A stretch of DNA of 64,000 nt from Aspidapion aeneum (Eukaryota > Arthropoda > Insecta > Coleoptera > Brentidae): NCBI GenBank assembly GCA_963576565.1, contig OY755039.1:84565289-84629288 (forward strand). The letters are read 5' to 3'. Shown piece by piece: positions 25,754 through 40,209 of the stretch (its first letter is position 1; the number at the start of each line of letters is the position of its first letter). The notes under the pieces are model-generated. The model did no database searches and was not told where the DNA came from. It was given only the letters and a program-made list of their open reading frames with translations. Made by a program: the position numbers and the translations under genes.

Positions 25754-27073
25754 GTGTAACAAAACGGGATTTGAGCATAAATGGTATTTTTGCCATTTAT
25801 AAGTTTTTAAAGATTTTTAATTAAATATTGTTTTTGTCATCAACAAGCATTAATTATATGCAAGACTAGGTTAAGATTAAGTAAAATTTATGGCAACTCG
25901 GCGACTTGTTTTTAGGCATGTTTTCAGGTTCGCTGTATTTTATTAAAAGTTGTATTCGGCTAATATGTCCTTTGAGCCACTAACATCAAAATAATTCATA
26001 TTTTGTAACTGGAAACAAATTTGGTAAACTATTTTCAACTTTTAAGAAACACCCTGTAAGATTTAAACTTTACCGAATTTCTAAATCCACGCATCTTTGA
26101 ATTGCGGTGGTATTTTGTCTCTTTGTCTTTCTCGCCAATGCGAGAGAGCTTAAGATTCAGACCACGGCAACCAAGAGTGTCTGTAGAGAAGAGTGGTGGA
26201 AGAAGTCCGTTAAATAAAGCTTAGATTTAGCCCAATCAGCTAGCGACAAACTGAGAATGTCTAGAGAGCGGGGTATTGAAACTTTCGAAAGTCGTCAGGG
26301 AGAGCACTCTTTAGTTTGTCTTTGCCTAGTACGGTACACTTTCATTTACACTTCTTAAGGGGGGTTTTATTTCAACTGGGGAAATTTATCAATTATTTTA
26401 ACATTGTATAAAACTGTTAACTTTAATATTCATAATTATTTTGGTCTTTCCTTTTAGAGTTTATTGATTGTAAAGTCATTAATTATTACTGTTTCCAGTG
26501 TTTTGAAATAATGTGTTTAACTGTTTTATGGTTTTTTATCAACAAAATACAAACCATTCGTTGCCCTAAAATCGGCATTTTTAATTAATAACATCCCAAA
26601 CCTAAACAGTAATATTAAGTAAATTAAACAGTTGATTGAAGAGTTTCACTCATTCAATCAACGTTTAAGATGTTGATAAATATATATATATATTTACAAC
26701 AAATATATAAAAGGTTTATAAAACCTAAAAGTTTAAGAAGTGTAAATATTTGAATATAAAAGTTCAATGGTAGTAAAAATTTGATATTTAAATAATAAAT
26801 ATTAGAAGTGAAAGTGTGAAGCTGCAAGAATAAAATTGAAAAGGTATGTATGATTATCCTATTAGTTATACATTTGAGAAAAACGTTTATAGCATACTTT
26901 TCCTCCAAGAACCGCCAAATTCCCTTTCGAGATCGTGTAAATTTAGTAACATATAGTAACATTTAATCTTTTTATAATTTATATAAGTTGTAGCCTAAGT
27001 TGGTAGCTTACAACATTTAAGCCTTGGCCACTTGAGGTGACAGTATCACTGTCACACACAGGCCCCTGTTACA
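25754..27073 (+). repeat. 5' LTR of copy B (1320 bp)
   Basis: Begins TGTAACAAAACGGG and ends GGCCCCTGTTACA. It contains a GC-richer central block (about 26100-26370) followed by an AT-rich right half. It is nearly identical to 40762-42076. TATA-like runs occur near 26680, but the transcription start cannot be placed. Confidence 0.92.
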
Positions 27074-27076
27074 AAG

Positions 27077-27094
27077 TGGTGTCAGTAGTTCAGG
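27077..27094 (+). promoter_or_regulatory. Primer binding site of copy B
   Basis: TGGTGTCAGTAGTTCAGG starts three bases after the LTR end. The leading TGG complements the CCA end of a tRNA, as in retroelement primer sites. The priming tRNA was not identified. Confidence 0.75.
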
Positions 27095-28346
27095 GTAATT
27101 TAGTTTTTGGAAAATTTGTGAAAAAATTTTGGAGAATTTGGGAAAAATTTTGGAAAATTTGTGAAAATTTTATGTTGAAAGTTTGAGAAAAACTCAGTAG
27201 TACTTTAGTTAACCCATTGGTACTATTTTGTTGGAAAAACTAAAGGAAATTTTTGTAAAATTGTTCGTTTTAAAAGAAATAGTCTTGTCTAGTTTTTGAA
27301 AACCAAAACTAATTTGTTGGAAGATGTGCCATAACTGTTTTTCGTTGTTTAATTTACTAACGTTATAATCTGTGTTACAATTATGTGTATTTTCAATATT
27401 TTTGAATATTTTTTTGTCCTTGAAACAGTAAATACAAGGAAAATGTTAATGTCATGACAATTTTTCTATTGATATATGATCACTTTAAATTTTGAAAAGA
27501 TAAATTGGTAGAATATTTTTTATTGAAAAGTTAAGTTTAAATACTATCCAAATGTGCCAGCAAATAAAATGCTCTCCATTTCTATCTGGAGGACGGATTC
27601 TCCAGCATGCGATTGGTTCAACCTTTTGCCTTAATAAAGCTTTACAGAACTCTAGATTTGAGTTATAACTCCAAAACTCGTTGGTAAACTTTTAAAATTG
27701 TTCCATCAAAACATTATTTAACTAAAATGGATAAAAGAGTCCACTATTTTGTCTTAATTGTAGCACAGTGTTGTTAAAATAAAGTCTCATTAAACTTATC
27801 ATTCTCTTGCCATTAAAAACCTATTTTGTTTTTCTAGCTGAATTTTTTTTAAAGAATCTTTTATTAAAAACATAAAAAAGGAGTCCATTGCAACTCTTTT
27901 GATTAGTTGTCTGAAACAATAATTGCCAACCCTTCCTCTGACAAACCACTCATTTTTTTTTGAAGACACCCGTCAAATATAACTAAGGGAGGATATTTTT
28001 TATTCATTGTATTGCATTAATCACAGTTTTTTTGTTTTTTTGAACCATTAAACCTTTTTTTATTAATATTTAATAACATTTTTTGTTTAAATAATACAAA
28101 AATTTATGTTAAGTCATTATAACATTGTTTTTATAAGTATTTTTCTTCGTAGATATCGATATTTCTACTATATTTTGGTTTTATTGTTTGTTTAATACAT
28201 AAAACTTCATTTGGCAAAAAGTACCTAAGCCAAATTATTTGACCATCTAAGTATCCAAAATGGTGTAATTAATTAATCTCAAGTAATTTTCCATTGATAT
28301 TGCATCATAACTTTAAAATGTATAATTTCTAACTACTTTTTCCATG
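27095..28346 (+). other. 5' internal region present only in copy B within this window
   Basis: AT-rich sequence beginning with repeated GGAAAATTTGTG / GGGAAAAATTTTGG-like motifs (27110-27200). No reading frame or RNA gene is recognised. The corresponding part of copy A is outside the window or deleted. Confidence 0.6.
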
Positions 28347-30422
28347 CAAACGTTCATCTCTCATAAATTTGTGCTACAGGACATTTGTAAAGTATCTGGT
28401 CAGGATAAACTCAAACAACAGACCTAGCTACTAGCAATATCTTGTATAGAATATGTGATAGATGTTTTTTTTTGTCATTTTGTAATTTTTGTACTCTCTA
28501 TATCATACATATATGATTGAGATTTACCACAAGTTCAAACCAATGAACCACGAAGTATTTTCAAATTTTATGTTTTTATATTTCCAGATTTTCAAAATGT
28601 ATTTTTTTTTTCCAAATTACACACAAGTTTCTTTTTGGAAAATAAACGTGATTTCTTTGTATCTCAGTAACAACTTTGTCGATTATGAGAAATTTCTTTA
28701 TTATAAGGTCCACAAGTAAATCTTTCAAAATTTTTAAAGCACTAGTTTGTTAAAACCATGGACTAAATAAATGTAGCTACAGCAAAAATCGATTCTATTC
28801 AAATATTATCAAATTAAAAATAAAAATTTACGTTTTATGTTACAAAACATAGCATTCAAACATAGCATTCTTTAAAACGACGTACCTGTCGAACTATTTT
28901 TGCTTTATAATTTTCTTATGACGTATTATTCTTTTCATAAAAAAAAATTTGATTTTCTTTTTAAGTTGGATATTATCAGCACTATCTGCAAATTCACAGC
29001 TTTTAAGTAAAGTGAGGTAAATGTAAAAACAACCTCCTGTATATTTTTTTGGTTTTTTTGAAAGAGACTTTATTTTATTTATTTTCTTTCACTAACATGT
29101 AGGTAATCAAGTGAATTTCGTTTCATAATATTTTTAATTAAATTAAAAGTATATTGTCCTTTATTATCGTAAGTTATTGTCAAGCCATTTTTGCAAAATG
29201 GTATACCTAATTAAATATTATGAAATGGAAAAACCTAGTGTAGAACCCTTCATTCAATTTTCTATGATTCAGGTAAAGCCAACTAGATTGTCCAAACAAA
29301 AACTTTCGGGTTTTTGTTTGTAAAGTCATAAACTAATTTTGTCTCTTCTTAAGGTATTATGTAGATTTTGGGAAAAATCACAATAAAATTATTTTTGCTT
29401 TATTTTGTCATTATCTTTGCCCTTAAAGGAATTAATCCGCTACATGCGAAGTAATTAGGTAATTAACTATTTATGTTAATAAATGAACTCATCACACTTA
29501 AATATCTTATTAAATATTAACACCTTTGAAATTAAAACCTAAAACGACTTATTACCAAATAGATCATTCTGAGTTAAAACCATGATGTAGAAAGAGGAAA
29601 ATGATTAGGGAGTTTGATAAAAAGCTCATATTATGAAAAAAAAAGTACTGATCTTTGTCAACATTAAAATTTGGTACATGTCTAACTTTGAAAACCTATT
29701 TTTTTCGAAAAAAGATCTAAAGTTATATCCTAAGAAAGGATATTAAGAAAATTCGACCTATTTTAAATCAAAGCAATAAAATAACCACCTTTAGCGAAAA
29801 ATTTATGTTATTTTTTATATTTTCAAAAATCAAAACGTTAACCTAACAGAAAACTAAACCTTTTTGGTAGAAAAATTAAAAATGGCATCCATATCGGTTT
29901 ACTAGTTACCATCTTAAAACACAACTTAGCCTATTTAGAGAGAGTTTCATCCTATTTTTTTTATTCGTATGTCATTGTATTGAATAATAACTTTACTGAA
30001 AAGATAAATAAATTATCTACCAATTAACTTAAAAGTCAAAACACGTTAACCAAACTTAAGAAAGGACTATATTACCTATTGAGAACTGCCCATAAGCGGT
30101 TATCTCAGTACATATTTTAAATCGAGTCAAAATTTTTATTTATAAAGTCCTTTATTTTATCATCTGTATTTTACACTAAACGCCACCAGGGGGAGCAATG
30201 ATTGACATTGCGCAAGTTGTTATTAAACATTATTTGTTATAAACTACCACTAGTTTTATTGTCTAATAACAAGAGTGAAGATCTCATTTTTCTGTGCATA
30301 ATGTGTGTGAATTTTTTGACAGTAATTTTTGAGTTAGGTATTTATTCGCACGGTAATTAAACAAGTTTTGCATTGGTAATTTTAACAGTACATTCATTAC
30401 CTTTAAAAAAAATGGTGCTATC

Positions 30423-30648
30423 TATCTATTTATTTAGTCTTCTTCGATCTATCTTTGGATATAGGCCTCCTTCAATATCTTACACCCTTTCCTGTATGAC
30501 GCCGTGTGCATTCATCTAGTTCCCGCATGTTTCTTCAAATCGTGCGCGCATCTCATTTGTGGTCTTCCACTACCTCTTTTATTTTCCCAAGGTATCCAGT
30601 TTACAATACATTTGTTTGACAGAAAGACGATCAATTTAACAAATGTAT
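30423..30648 (-). mobile_element. LINE 3' fragment, first site, copy B
   Basis: Same fragment and same 10-bp flanks as at 2183-2406 (TGGTGCTATC on the left, TGGTACTATC on the right after one change). Its presence in both copies shows the LINE jumped into an ancestor of the giant element before the two copies separated. Confidence 0.65.
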
Positions 30649-32000
30649 TGGTACTATCGACTATGTCTTAAATGAAATAATATTTTGTAAAGCCATACAG
30701 CAATTTTTTTTGGAAAAAAAAACATAATATCATAGCATTTTAATTGCATAATGCTAAAGAAAGCCACAAATCAATGTCCTAACACAGTAAAGGTTTTTCG
30801 TAACCGTTTTTGCTTGTTTTACAACGATAATTTGTTGGTGACAGTGAAATCGTTTTGATTAGTTTGAAGCTAGAAGATATTTTCTTGTAATTTTTATTAA
30901 AAAAAAGACCAAGTTTACAGGTCATGTCCATGTCTTTATGTCTATATAGGAACATTATTGATTTTTATTAAAAGATATACAAATTAAGTAGCATGTTTTA
31001 AATAACTAAAAATATAAACAATTTAAATAAATAAATTCGATAAGATCAAAGTACCATGTTTGATGTAATATGTAGGTTTACACCAAAACACCAGATAACC
31101 TAAAAAGATTGCTTAGCAGTTCCTTTTCCATACTATATAAGAGAAGTACTAATAATTGTTTCTAAAATTTAACCAAAGATAATGATCTATCTATTTTTCT
31201 AAATTTGACTTGACCTTTGAAATTGGATAAAGGTATTTGATATTTTTCCTAAAATAAAAACTCGCGTATTTTGAGTTAGTAATAATTTTATACATAATCT
31301 TAAAAATAATATTATTTAACATAAATAATAATTATTAAAATAAATATATCATAATTCCCATTTAATAATTAAAGACTGGTTAAAGAGAAAACGCAATATG
31401 GAAATATGGAAATTTAGGTTATACATAACCAATAAGCTAACTTAATTATAAAATTAATTAAAATCAAACAACAAAAGTAAAACGAGACAAATTAGTTGGA
31501 CTTAGTTAGTAATAAAGTCTATTGCTTCAAGCAAATAAACTATTTTGAAAAACTAAATCAACTTTTGAAAATTATAGCAAATACCGTTGAAAAAAAAAAT
31601 ACCCTGTATATTTGCTTGAATCAATTTAAGTATGGTAAAACTTTTTTCATATTTTTTTTATTATTGAACTGTATTTAATTTTTAAAAAACCGTTAAATAT
31701 TTTTTAAAATTTTGACCGTATATTTACAAGTTAAAACGTCTTGGCCCATAAATCAATTTACAGGCTATAAAAGTCTTCCAGACCACTTGAGTCTATATGA
31801 AACAAAGATATACTGATAATTTTGAAAAACACATGGCTCGTTTTGTATAGAGCCCTTTTCTATTCATTTAAGTGTACAAAGAAATGGTTTGGAATTTTTT
31901 TTTAAATAAACACACATCTGGGAAAAAACCTTTCGTAGCCTACTTCGTTAGTCTGTATGCATAACAGTGGCGTATCGGAATTTTATTTGGGGAAGGAAAT

Positions 32001-32012
32001 ATTATAATAAAT
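32001..32012 (+). other. Uninterrupted satellite insertion site in copy B
   Basis: GGAAGGAAAT-ATTATAATAAAT-ATTGCATAAAAC occurs here once and continuously. In copy A the 12 central bases are duplicated around the satellite array. This is the pre-insertion allele. Confidence 0.9.
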
Positions 32013-32198
32013 ATTGCATAAAACTATTTTGCATATTGTCCAGACCACTGTATTATGTGTGTCTAAAACAAATATATTTTAAGATTTGGGAGGGAAATTT
32101 CACTTTTTTTTACCCTCCTGTAGATCCGCGTCTAACGCATCTATTCACATTTAACTTTACGATATCTATCAATTAAACTATGATATTATATTTATAGA

Positions 32199-32300
32199 TC
32201 AAACAAGCTTTCGTGAAAAAAAAAGTTTTGTTTCTCTCATACTTTTCCGTGGGTAACATGAAACCCGGGTTTGTTTTTTCATTCACGGGTACTATTAAAT
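32199..32300 (+). repeat. Solitary diverged satellite relic, copy B
   Basis: Counterpart of 12741-12821: ATCAAACAAGCTTTCGTG, GTTTTGTTTCTCTC, TTTTCCGTGGGTAA, then AAACCCGGG and a short ATTCACGGGTAC that resembles another monomer part on the opposite strand. Heavily diverged. Confidence 0.5.
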
Positions 32301-33679
32301 TTATATTTTTCAAACAAGATATATAGTGAGAAATGCAGTTCCTTGATTTAAAATTTCATTAAGGTCGGTCGGTAATTTTTGAGTTGCCAGCTAAATCTAG
32401 AAAACAATGGCTTATGTACATAATTCCTAATATTCTCGTAATCACATCACATGTGACGATTTTTGTGCGTTAAATTAAAAAATATATAGGATTTTTATTT
32501 ACAAACAAAAAAAATTGGTATTTTGATATCTATATGATATAAACTTTTCCATAAAAACTTTTTACTTTTATGTACTGGTCAACATTTTCGTAAGAAATAG
32601 ATCATTCTTCTTCTTAAAATTTTGCTACTAAGTTAATATAAGTATATTGGCAAAACAATCAGTTTCTACCACGTCGTGTAAAACGTTAAAAAATGAGTAA
32701 TTACAGTGTTACACATTAGACCCGCGTGTACAGTGGAGTACTGAAAACAGCTTACATAAATTTCTATCTATCATTATTTTTTTTCTTGAATCAAAATTAT
32801 ACTATGAAGTAATTAAGATCTTTTGTTTCTAATTTTTGTCAACCTTAAACGTGTCATTTGAGTTCTTAAACCTTCATTTTTGTTTAAGACAACTACTAAA
32901 ACTTAAACCTATTGGTTAGTATTTTTTTTTGTCCATGTTAAGATTTAAAAGAAAATTGAGGATATTTCTCAAATTTTGAGTTATTGACAGTTAAGTCAAA
33001 CTTTGGTTATTTTCATAGCATTCTGCACAGTTCGTTATTTTAAAATTGACTAATGTAATTTTTCGATAAATTTACCTATAAGATGTTTCATGGTAGTAAT
33101 CTTTATCAACTGCTAACAAAAAGTAGCCCAAAAGCCAGGCCTACCTCGTACTTCGTACTGTATGTTTTTTTTTTGAAAAGCGCTAATAACACAATGCCTT
33201 CTTAGCTATGCTATTATATGCATAAAGTTCTATAATTTTTCAGTTAAGTTTTCTCTGCACAGTTAATCGAATTACTTCACAGTTTTGACCGCACCTTGTG
33301 TTAGTGTCCAACGAATTTAAGTTTTCTTTCTTTTTTTAGTATTCATTCGTTTTTTTCTTTGTGTTCCAAGAAAATGTTGGATAGACACATACATCCAGGA
33401 TATTCTTAGCATATGTAAATAGCACTGAATCTCAAAAGTTTTAAGTTATTTGCACACAGAGATAATAACTTGCGTGCGTAAATATCTTGGTAACCAAAAG
33501 ATTTAGTGCATTTGTTTCTTTGTTAACTTACTGTAATCTTCTTATCCTGTTTAAATAAAATATAATTTTTATGCAATTATCATCAGAGCTTACTTTCTTT
33601 TTTTTTAAAAAGACTGTTTTTTTTAATGTGTTATTACTATTTTGCTGTAGTTGGACTTACTCTATACAGTAGTTGTTTA

Positions 33680-34056
33680 CTACTACTATGTCGGTTTAAA
33701 ACGTTTTTCTACGTTGTCCGAAGCCTCCTTCGATCATGACAGTCATCTTCCGTCAGGTTTTTATTTTACTCATTGATCTTTGGATTGACTGTTGCCATTC
33801 CAGTTTAGGACGCCCTCTTTTTCTGCGCCCTATTGGTTGCCATTCTAGAACCTGTTTTGGTAATCTTTCGTCGTTCATCCGTTGTACATGGGCATACCAT
33901 ATCAGTTGCCTTTTAGTGATGTCATCAGTTATGCTTTCCTCGATTCCCATTATTTATTTTATGATCTTATTTCTTGTATGATCGGTTCTGGATATTCTCA
34001 TTGATCTTCTTATTGCATCCATTTCGACACTTTCCATTGGAATGGAATGGGAAGTG
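33680..34056 (-). mobile_element. LINE 3' fragment, second site, copy B
   Basis: Same 5'-truncated LINE end as at 14279-14668, flanked by TAGTTGTTTA at 33670-33679 and 34057-34066. A 65-codon minus-strand frame (33753-33950) keeps RQLIWYAHVQRMNDERLPKQ and RKRGRPKLEWQ. Confidence 0.85.
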
Positions 34057-36794
34057 TAGTTGTTTAAATAAACGATTAATTTTTCTGAATTAGAGGTAGT
34101 TGACATTTCATCCCCTACCCATTCTTTGCCAAAAAGTTTAGTTTTTTTTGTAATAGCTCAAGCTACACACGTATTAAAAAAACCTATAAAAAAAAATATT
34201 AATCTAGATCCTGGATCAATCTGAAAGTCAAAAGGGACAATCTCTCTCTTGAGTTTTTAGATTAGATCGTCGATGTCAAAAAGGACAATCTTTGTTTTAA
34301 GTTTTTAAGTTTTTTTTTGTTTCAATATTTGCAATTTTGACACTAAAGATATTTTTTCTTGCATTGCAAAAGCAAGCCTGTCTATCATTACATAGACATA
34401 TATAACATAAATTAATTAAGCAATGCCTTAGCATTTTAACTTAAAATTTTGCATTTGTAGAGCTTTTATTGTTTTATTCGCCTAAAAAGTTTTTAATTAT
34501 CATCTAATCCTCGTAATTTATGAGCACTCATTTAAATTTTTTATAAACTTGTTATAATTTTTAATAACTACGAGACTGATTTTAATGAAAAGAAAAATAA
34601 TAGTGTCTAAACACTTTGTCAAAAGCATAATAAATTCATTAAATGATGTTTTAAAGGAAAAGTTTTATTATCTTTGTTTAAACCATGTATTAAATTAGTA
34701 TTATAACTTCGTTTTCTTTTATAGGTGAAGACCATGACATTCAACAACTGTAGAGGTCTACGATTCTTCGACTTCCCCCAAAAATTTTACTCAATTAATA
34801 TTTTTTTAAATTTATTTCAGGATTGTATTTTTTGTATTGAGTTGTAAATGACTGACACATCAAGTTGAGAGTTTTTAAAAACTATTTGTTCTAAAATTGT
34901 TGATATTTTTATGAATGACAAAAGTCTATTACTATCTGTTGAGTAAATATGTGAGAGGGAAGTATTTTTGAATTAAAGCGTCCTAGAATTTTCTTTTAAC
35001 GTAACTTTGATATGGCTATATGGTATGGCAAAATGGATCTGTGTTTGTTATATGCATCTTTTGATGTATAAGGAATGTTATAAAACAATAGACCAATAAT
35101 AATTCGCCAAGTGGAATCGTCGCGTTTTCTTTTTCTTTTGTTGTTTTTGTAAGACGAGGGCGAATTAATTTTTTTTCGCTGTTTGTATCATTATATTATA
35201 GATTATTTTATAAAATGTTTTTTTTGGAATGAGTGTTCTTAGCTGGATTTTAAACTCCCCAGTCATTGAGAAGAAGGCTGAGGGGTAAATTAGGGAGTTT
35301 TTCTTCTCCACTCGAGAGGGTGTTTCTATGGTATACCTATAATTAAAATTTTCAATTGGTCTATATTTGTTTTGTTTGTTGCCGTATCTCCTAATATCGT
35401 AACTCAATTTTGAAAGATAGGGTTACGGTATAGTCAGTTAGATGTTTTAACCAATCTTTATCAAGAAAACTACTGAATTAATAATCGTCATGTTATAGCT
35501 TACATGGTCTACAGGTGAACTGGTCTAAAACAGCGGAAAAATATATGGGTTGTATTTTTGGGTTTCTTTCAAGTCAAGTCATTTTGTAAAAATGGGAATT
35601 TAAATTAGGGAAAAACTATTCAAGGTAGAGGTAAAACTTTATCTATGAAACGAATAAAAAGTTATATCAGGGTAGGTTAATGAAGACAGTGACGTCACAC
35701 CTAGTAGATTTCAGTAGGAGACCTAGGTAATTTTCTATTTCGTCATGTCGGGAACTCATTTTTGAGTTATACTGGATAAACAATAGACCGGAAAATTTAT
35801 TTAACAAGAAGATTTGGAGTAGTCTCTTTCTTCTGTACACACCTGTGATCTTCCAATTTCAGGAATCTGGCCAGTAACCGGAAATGCTGAGCTCACAGTG
35901 TCTTATGTTTTCTAATTAGGGAGACAAAAGCGTTGTCGTTGAATAAATTTTATATTTTACAATACAATTTTCAATTTAAAATGGTAGCTACCTATTTTTT
36001 TTATTATGACGAAACATGATTTAGATTTGGTATACAAGAGTCACTATACGTTTTTGGAACCTGTGTTGAAGTGATGATGGGATATTATTTTAAAACAGGT
36101 TTTATGGTAGACATTTGGACAATTTTTCTGACTTGGTTAAAAAAATAGGTTAATTAGATAATATTTGAGATAGTAACTAAAAGTTAGGAGTTTTAGAAAT
36201 TTAGTGTTTAATGGTATAGGAATAGGAAAAACCTAGAAGATACAACCATAAAGAGTAGACGACTCTTGAGTCATGCCATATCAAATGAAAACCGTTATAT
36301 TTTTATCAGTGATATTTTAAAAAAGATATTAACATCAAGAAATAATCAGAGATCGGAAAAACAGACAAGAACAGCAGAATAAAGAAGTATTTTCTTCTAT
36401 TACAAAATTTTATGATCAACTTTTTACTCTTTTTACTTTATAGGGTTGATAAGCCATTTGAGCTAATCTTTATGTCATTTGGAAATATTTATATTATTAA
36501 ATTTATATATTTTCTTTTGTCTTGAAATTGTATAAATAAAACCACTGTCTTTGGCTTTAGCAGTGATAACACCTATAGACTAACGAAAAAGTCTCATTTG
36601 AATTAGAAAGTTTTAAATTAAAAACATCTTAATGGAAGAGTATATTTAAAATCATGTTAATAAAATCTTTGTATAAAAAAAATTTCTAGTGTACAGCAAA
36701 CAACTGTTTATTTTTTCTGTAAAATGTTACCCGTAAAAGTAATTGTTATAAAACTAAGTGCATAAGCACAAATTTTATAAAAAAATAACTAATT

Positions 36795-36868
36795 AGCTGT
36801 GGAGATTGGTAGTTGGCATAACAATCGCTGGACTTAGAGACAGTGTCTCTATCGCGTTATGGCCACAG
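36795..36868 (+). other. Conserved hairpin-forming segment, copy B
   Basis: Copy of 17411-17482 with the same three stem segments; one base inserted (TGGCC for TGCC) and a few substitutions outside the stems. Confidence 0.4.
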
Positions 36869-37414
36869 TTCTATCTATAAGTGTACAGAACTTTTGTAAT
36901 TTTTAATTATGCGTAATAAGTGACAACTATACCGTAATTCTTTAATCTCTTTTGTACTTTGCTTTAGTAGAAGTTAATTGTATCTTTTCAGATAATATCT
37001 GCATCAATCATCTGTCAGATATGTAATTTTAATCTTGTTTTTTGTGTTACACGGAAAAAGTATAATATTTAACTTTTTATTATTTTGGTAAAGTCATTTT
37101 TTGTAAACTTTTAATTGTTTTTTTTAATTTTTTTAATATTTTAAAAAAACAAAATATCATTTTATTTTATGTTAAAATCCACACATGCCTTTTGGTTTTG
37201 TTCTTTTGTGATAAATATGTGTGTTATAGTAAATCAACACCTATTGATTAAAGTATTAACGTAAAATCGATTATATATAGTATATTTTAGAGTCCATTAT
37301 TTCAAAAAGCTTTGTTTTTTTAAATGGGGATCATTTGCTCTTAATCAGTGCTTTTCTAAGATCCCATAAACCGAATAGAAACTACGTCATCAACGGTTAA
37401 AATTTTTCGATTTA

Positions 37415-37419
<5 letters not shown>

Positions 37420-37450
<31 letters not shown>
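37420..37450. repeat. TA microsatellite in copy B
   Basis: About fifteen TA units followed by a T run. Copy A has only a short ATATAT here, so it expanded after the copies separated. Confidence 0.9.
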
Positions 37451-37459
<9 letters not shown>

Positions 37460-39955
37460 TTTTCCATTTTGAAGTCATTTTTGAATCCAATTGGATATTA
37501 TCATAGCAATCTTAACATTGCTAAGATACATTTTTCTATTTTTTTTTCTCTTCTCATTATATTATAACTTGATAAAATCAATATTATCCAAATTAATAAC
37601 ATTTGATTGTGTAAAACTATTTTTGAATTTTTGTATTGTTTATCAATAAAACAATATTTTATTTTTTTATGTTTTCTCCTATATGGAAAATATTCGACTA
37701 TACGAACTTTAAGTACAGTCTGTACCATTTAAGCCAAGTAAATTCCATTTTGAGGATAAATTTTGATAATCTTTTTTTTATTTTGATATTTTTTAAAATC
37801 TACACTATTTTAAACAAACAAAAAACATTCTCCACTCTTTTACTCTATGAGTACAATTGTTTTTGTAGAACTTTTCTACGACTGTATAACTATGTCAAAT
37901 CACAAAAATGTGTTGTCTTTTCTAAAAATGTTTTTTTTGTTAGTTTGTTCCTTTCTGTTTGCTGTCCTAGTTAATCGATAATATAAAAATATTCTCTATA
38001 ACGTCATAGCATTAATCAAGAACACCTAAATTATTATTTTTGTACTATTTTTATTTCTATTATAATCTTTAAGTAATTTTGTTGTTACTAAGGCCTATAC
38101 ATGATTGGCTCCATTAATGATAAACAAAAAGTATTTATGTATACTTTTTGTGTAAATAATAAAATCCTTTAAATCACCAGTTGATCGTTTATGGAAAAAC
38201 TTATCGTAAAAGTTAGTCTTTCTAAGATCAGTGTTTTTATATTTATATATTTTTATTTTTCGTATATTAGCAAGCATTATTTCATTTATTATTATTTTTA
38301 TTATTATTTTTTTAGATATTTACTCATTTTAAGTCTTGCGTTATCTAAAGAACCTTATCGTTTAAGATACCTTTTGTTTTTTTTGTCAACTTATTAAATT
38401 GGAAAAAAAGTATGTTATACCTAAAATATTTTAAAGTATTTTTTTTGTATTATTTTTTTCATATTTTCGAAGTAAGCCCTTGCCTGCTTGGACTCTAAAT
38501 AGTTCTTATTTAGTAGTTTTGGAAAAATAAGAAATGAGTTTATCACCCAAGAGAGTTTTTCCTTTTCATAACACCAAAAAGAGTCGATTGAAGCAACCAT
38601 CAACTGTCATTTTTGTTTAATTTTTTTTTGTCATTCGCTTCAATTGGAATATAATAAGACATAATTTTGTTTAAAATTTTATTATCAACTAAGATTGTTT
38701 TATTTTGTTTGTTTTGATTCATGCACTTTAAAATCATCTATCGCCCCTATGTGTGCATGAAATTCGATAAAAACCTAAATTGGTCAAGTTTAAAAACATT
38801 TGCTTACATTAAGTCAAGTATTTTGAAGCAAAGATGTCTAATTTTCAAACAATGACATCAATATTAACCTGCTTTGTTTTGCTGCTGTTCTTAGTTTTTG
38901 AAAAATTAAATGGAATTTAATTAGAAAATGAAAAACCAAACATATCATTTTGAAACTAAAACTTACTAAAATCACACCGAAAATCAATTTGAAAGGAAAA
39001 ATATTTTTCATGTTTAAAGAAAAATTATGTAGCAAGATCTATGGAAAAGAAAGTTTAAATTGAAACAGGTAATGTTTCAAGGAAAAAAAAAAATTTAGAA
39101 GGAAAATTCGGAAAAAAATGTGAAAAATTCTAGGAGGAGCTTTATTCTAAGTAATTTTGAAAATGTGTATATTCATCTGGCTGGATTTGTTCTATTTTCA
39201 TTTGTTCATGATTTTTTTTATTGATTGGTTCTATATTAAATCATTATATTTTGATTTGTTCTACTTAAAAAAAAATCTATGTGGATTTGTTTCATTTGAG
39301 ATTATTCTATCTGTTCTATTTGATTTTTTTTATAAAATTTAAATTTTTTTTGAATTATTAAAATCTTAACTATGATAAAAACTTGTATTTCAGTTTTTGT
39401 ATCATTTTGTGTTCGTTTTTGCTAACTTGTATTTATTTTCAGTTATTCCTTCTATCACACGAGTTATTTTTATATGATTTGTTTTTGTTTCGATAGAGTA
39501 TTTAATGTTTGTTTTAAAGTTTATTGTGTTAACCTGGTAGGGTTGTTTTTTTATTACACAGAACAATAAACCAACTTAAATTTTTAAATCTTTTTTCTTG
39601 TCAAATATTGTCAATTAAACGTATTTTTTTAATTCGGTATAAATATATTTTAAATTCTTAAAGTAGTTAATTTTAATATTTCAGTTAGTGTTTGTAATGT
39701 CTTACTTGTATCTTTGTTTTAAAATTTGTTTTTTATGCAAACACGTTTTTTGGGTTAGACAACCTTTTGTGGGTTCTTTACCGTCTAACTAGTTTTAGTT
39801 CACCTAAAACTTATTTATGAGATATAATCATAAAATCAAAAAATTTTCAATTTAAATAATATATTTTTTTAAACAATTAATTTTGTTTTACATAAGGTTG
39901 GTTTATTGTTATTAAAAACATTGTTTTTCTTGTATTAAAATTATTTTGTTTTTAG

Positions 39956-40209
39956 GTCAGCTATTGCAAAGTGCTGTCAACCAACCAACAAATTTCTTCC
40001 ACAAACAGTTTAATCAACCAAGCAGCCATTCCACCATTAAAGTCATTAGATCTGCCAAGCAGCCATCATCACTACAATCGACGTCTTCTTACCGTCGCTG
40101 TGCAAACCTGCAATTGGATACTTCTTTCCAAATTCAATACAGAGTCTGCTGTTCACCCTTAGTTTCAAAGATGGCCAATGTGGAAACTCAGCTCTTGTTG
40201 CGTACCTAG
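39956..40209 (+). CDS. Short exon-like reading frame near the 3' LTR, copy B
   Basis: Follows an acceptor-like TTTTTAG at 39949-39955 and reads GQLLQSAVNQPTNFF to a TAG at 40207-40209. It is the counterpart of 20673-20926. Same length and frame in both copies, but most differences change the residue. Confidence 0.25.

Noticed and set aside
26654..26962. 102-codon minus-strand frame, repeated at 41672-41965
   Set aside because: It lies antisense in the LTR and is shared only because the LTRs are identical; hydrophobic AT-rich translation, no domain.
37636..37974. 112-codon frame in the giant element interior
   Set aside because: Rich in Phe, Tyr, Ile and Asn as expected from AT-rich DNA, and not conserved in copy A.
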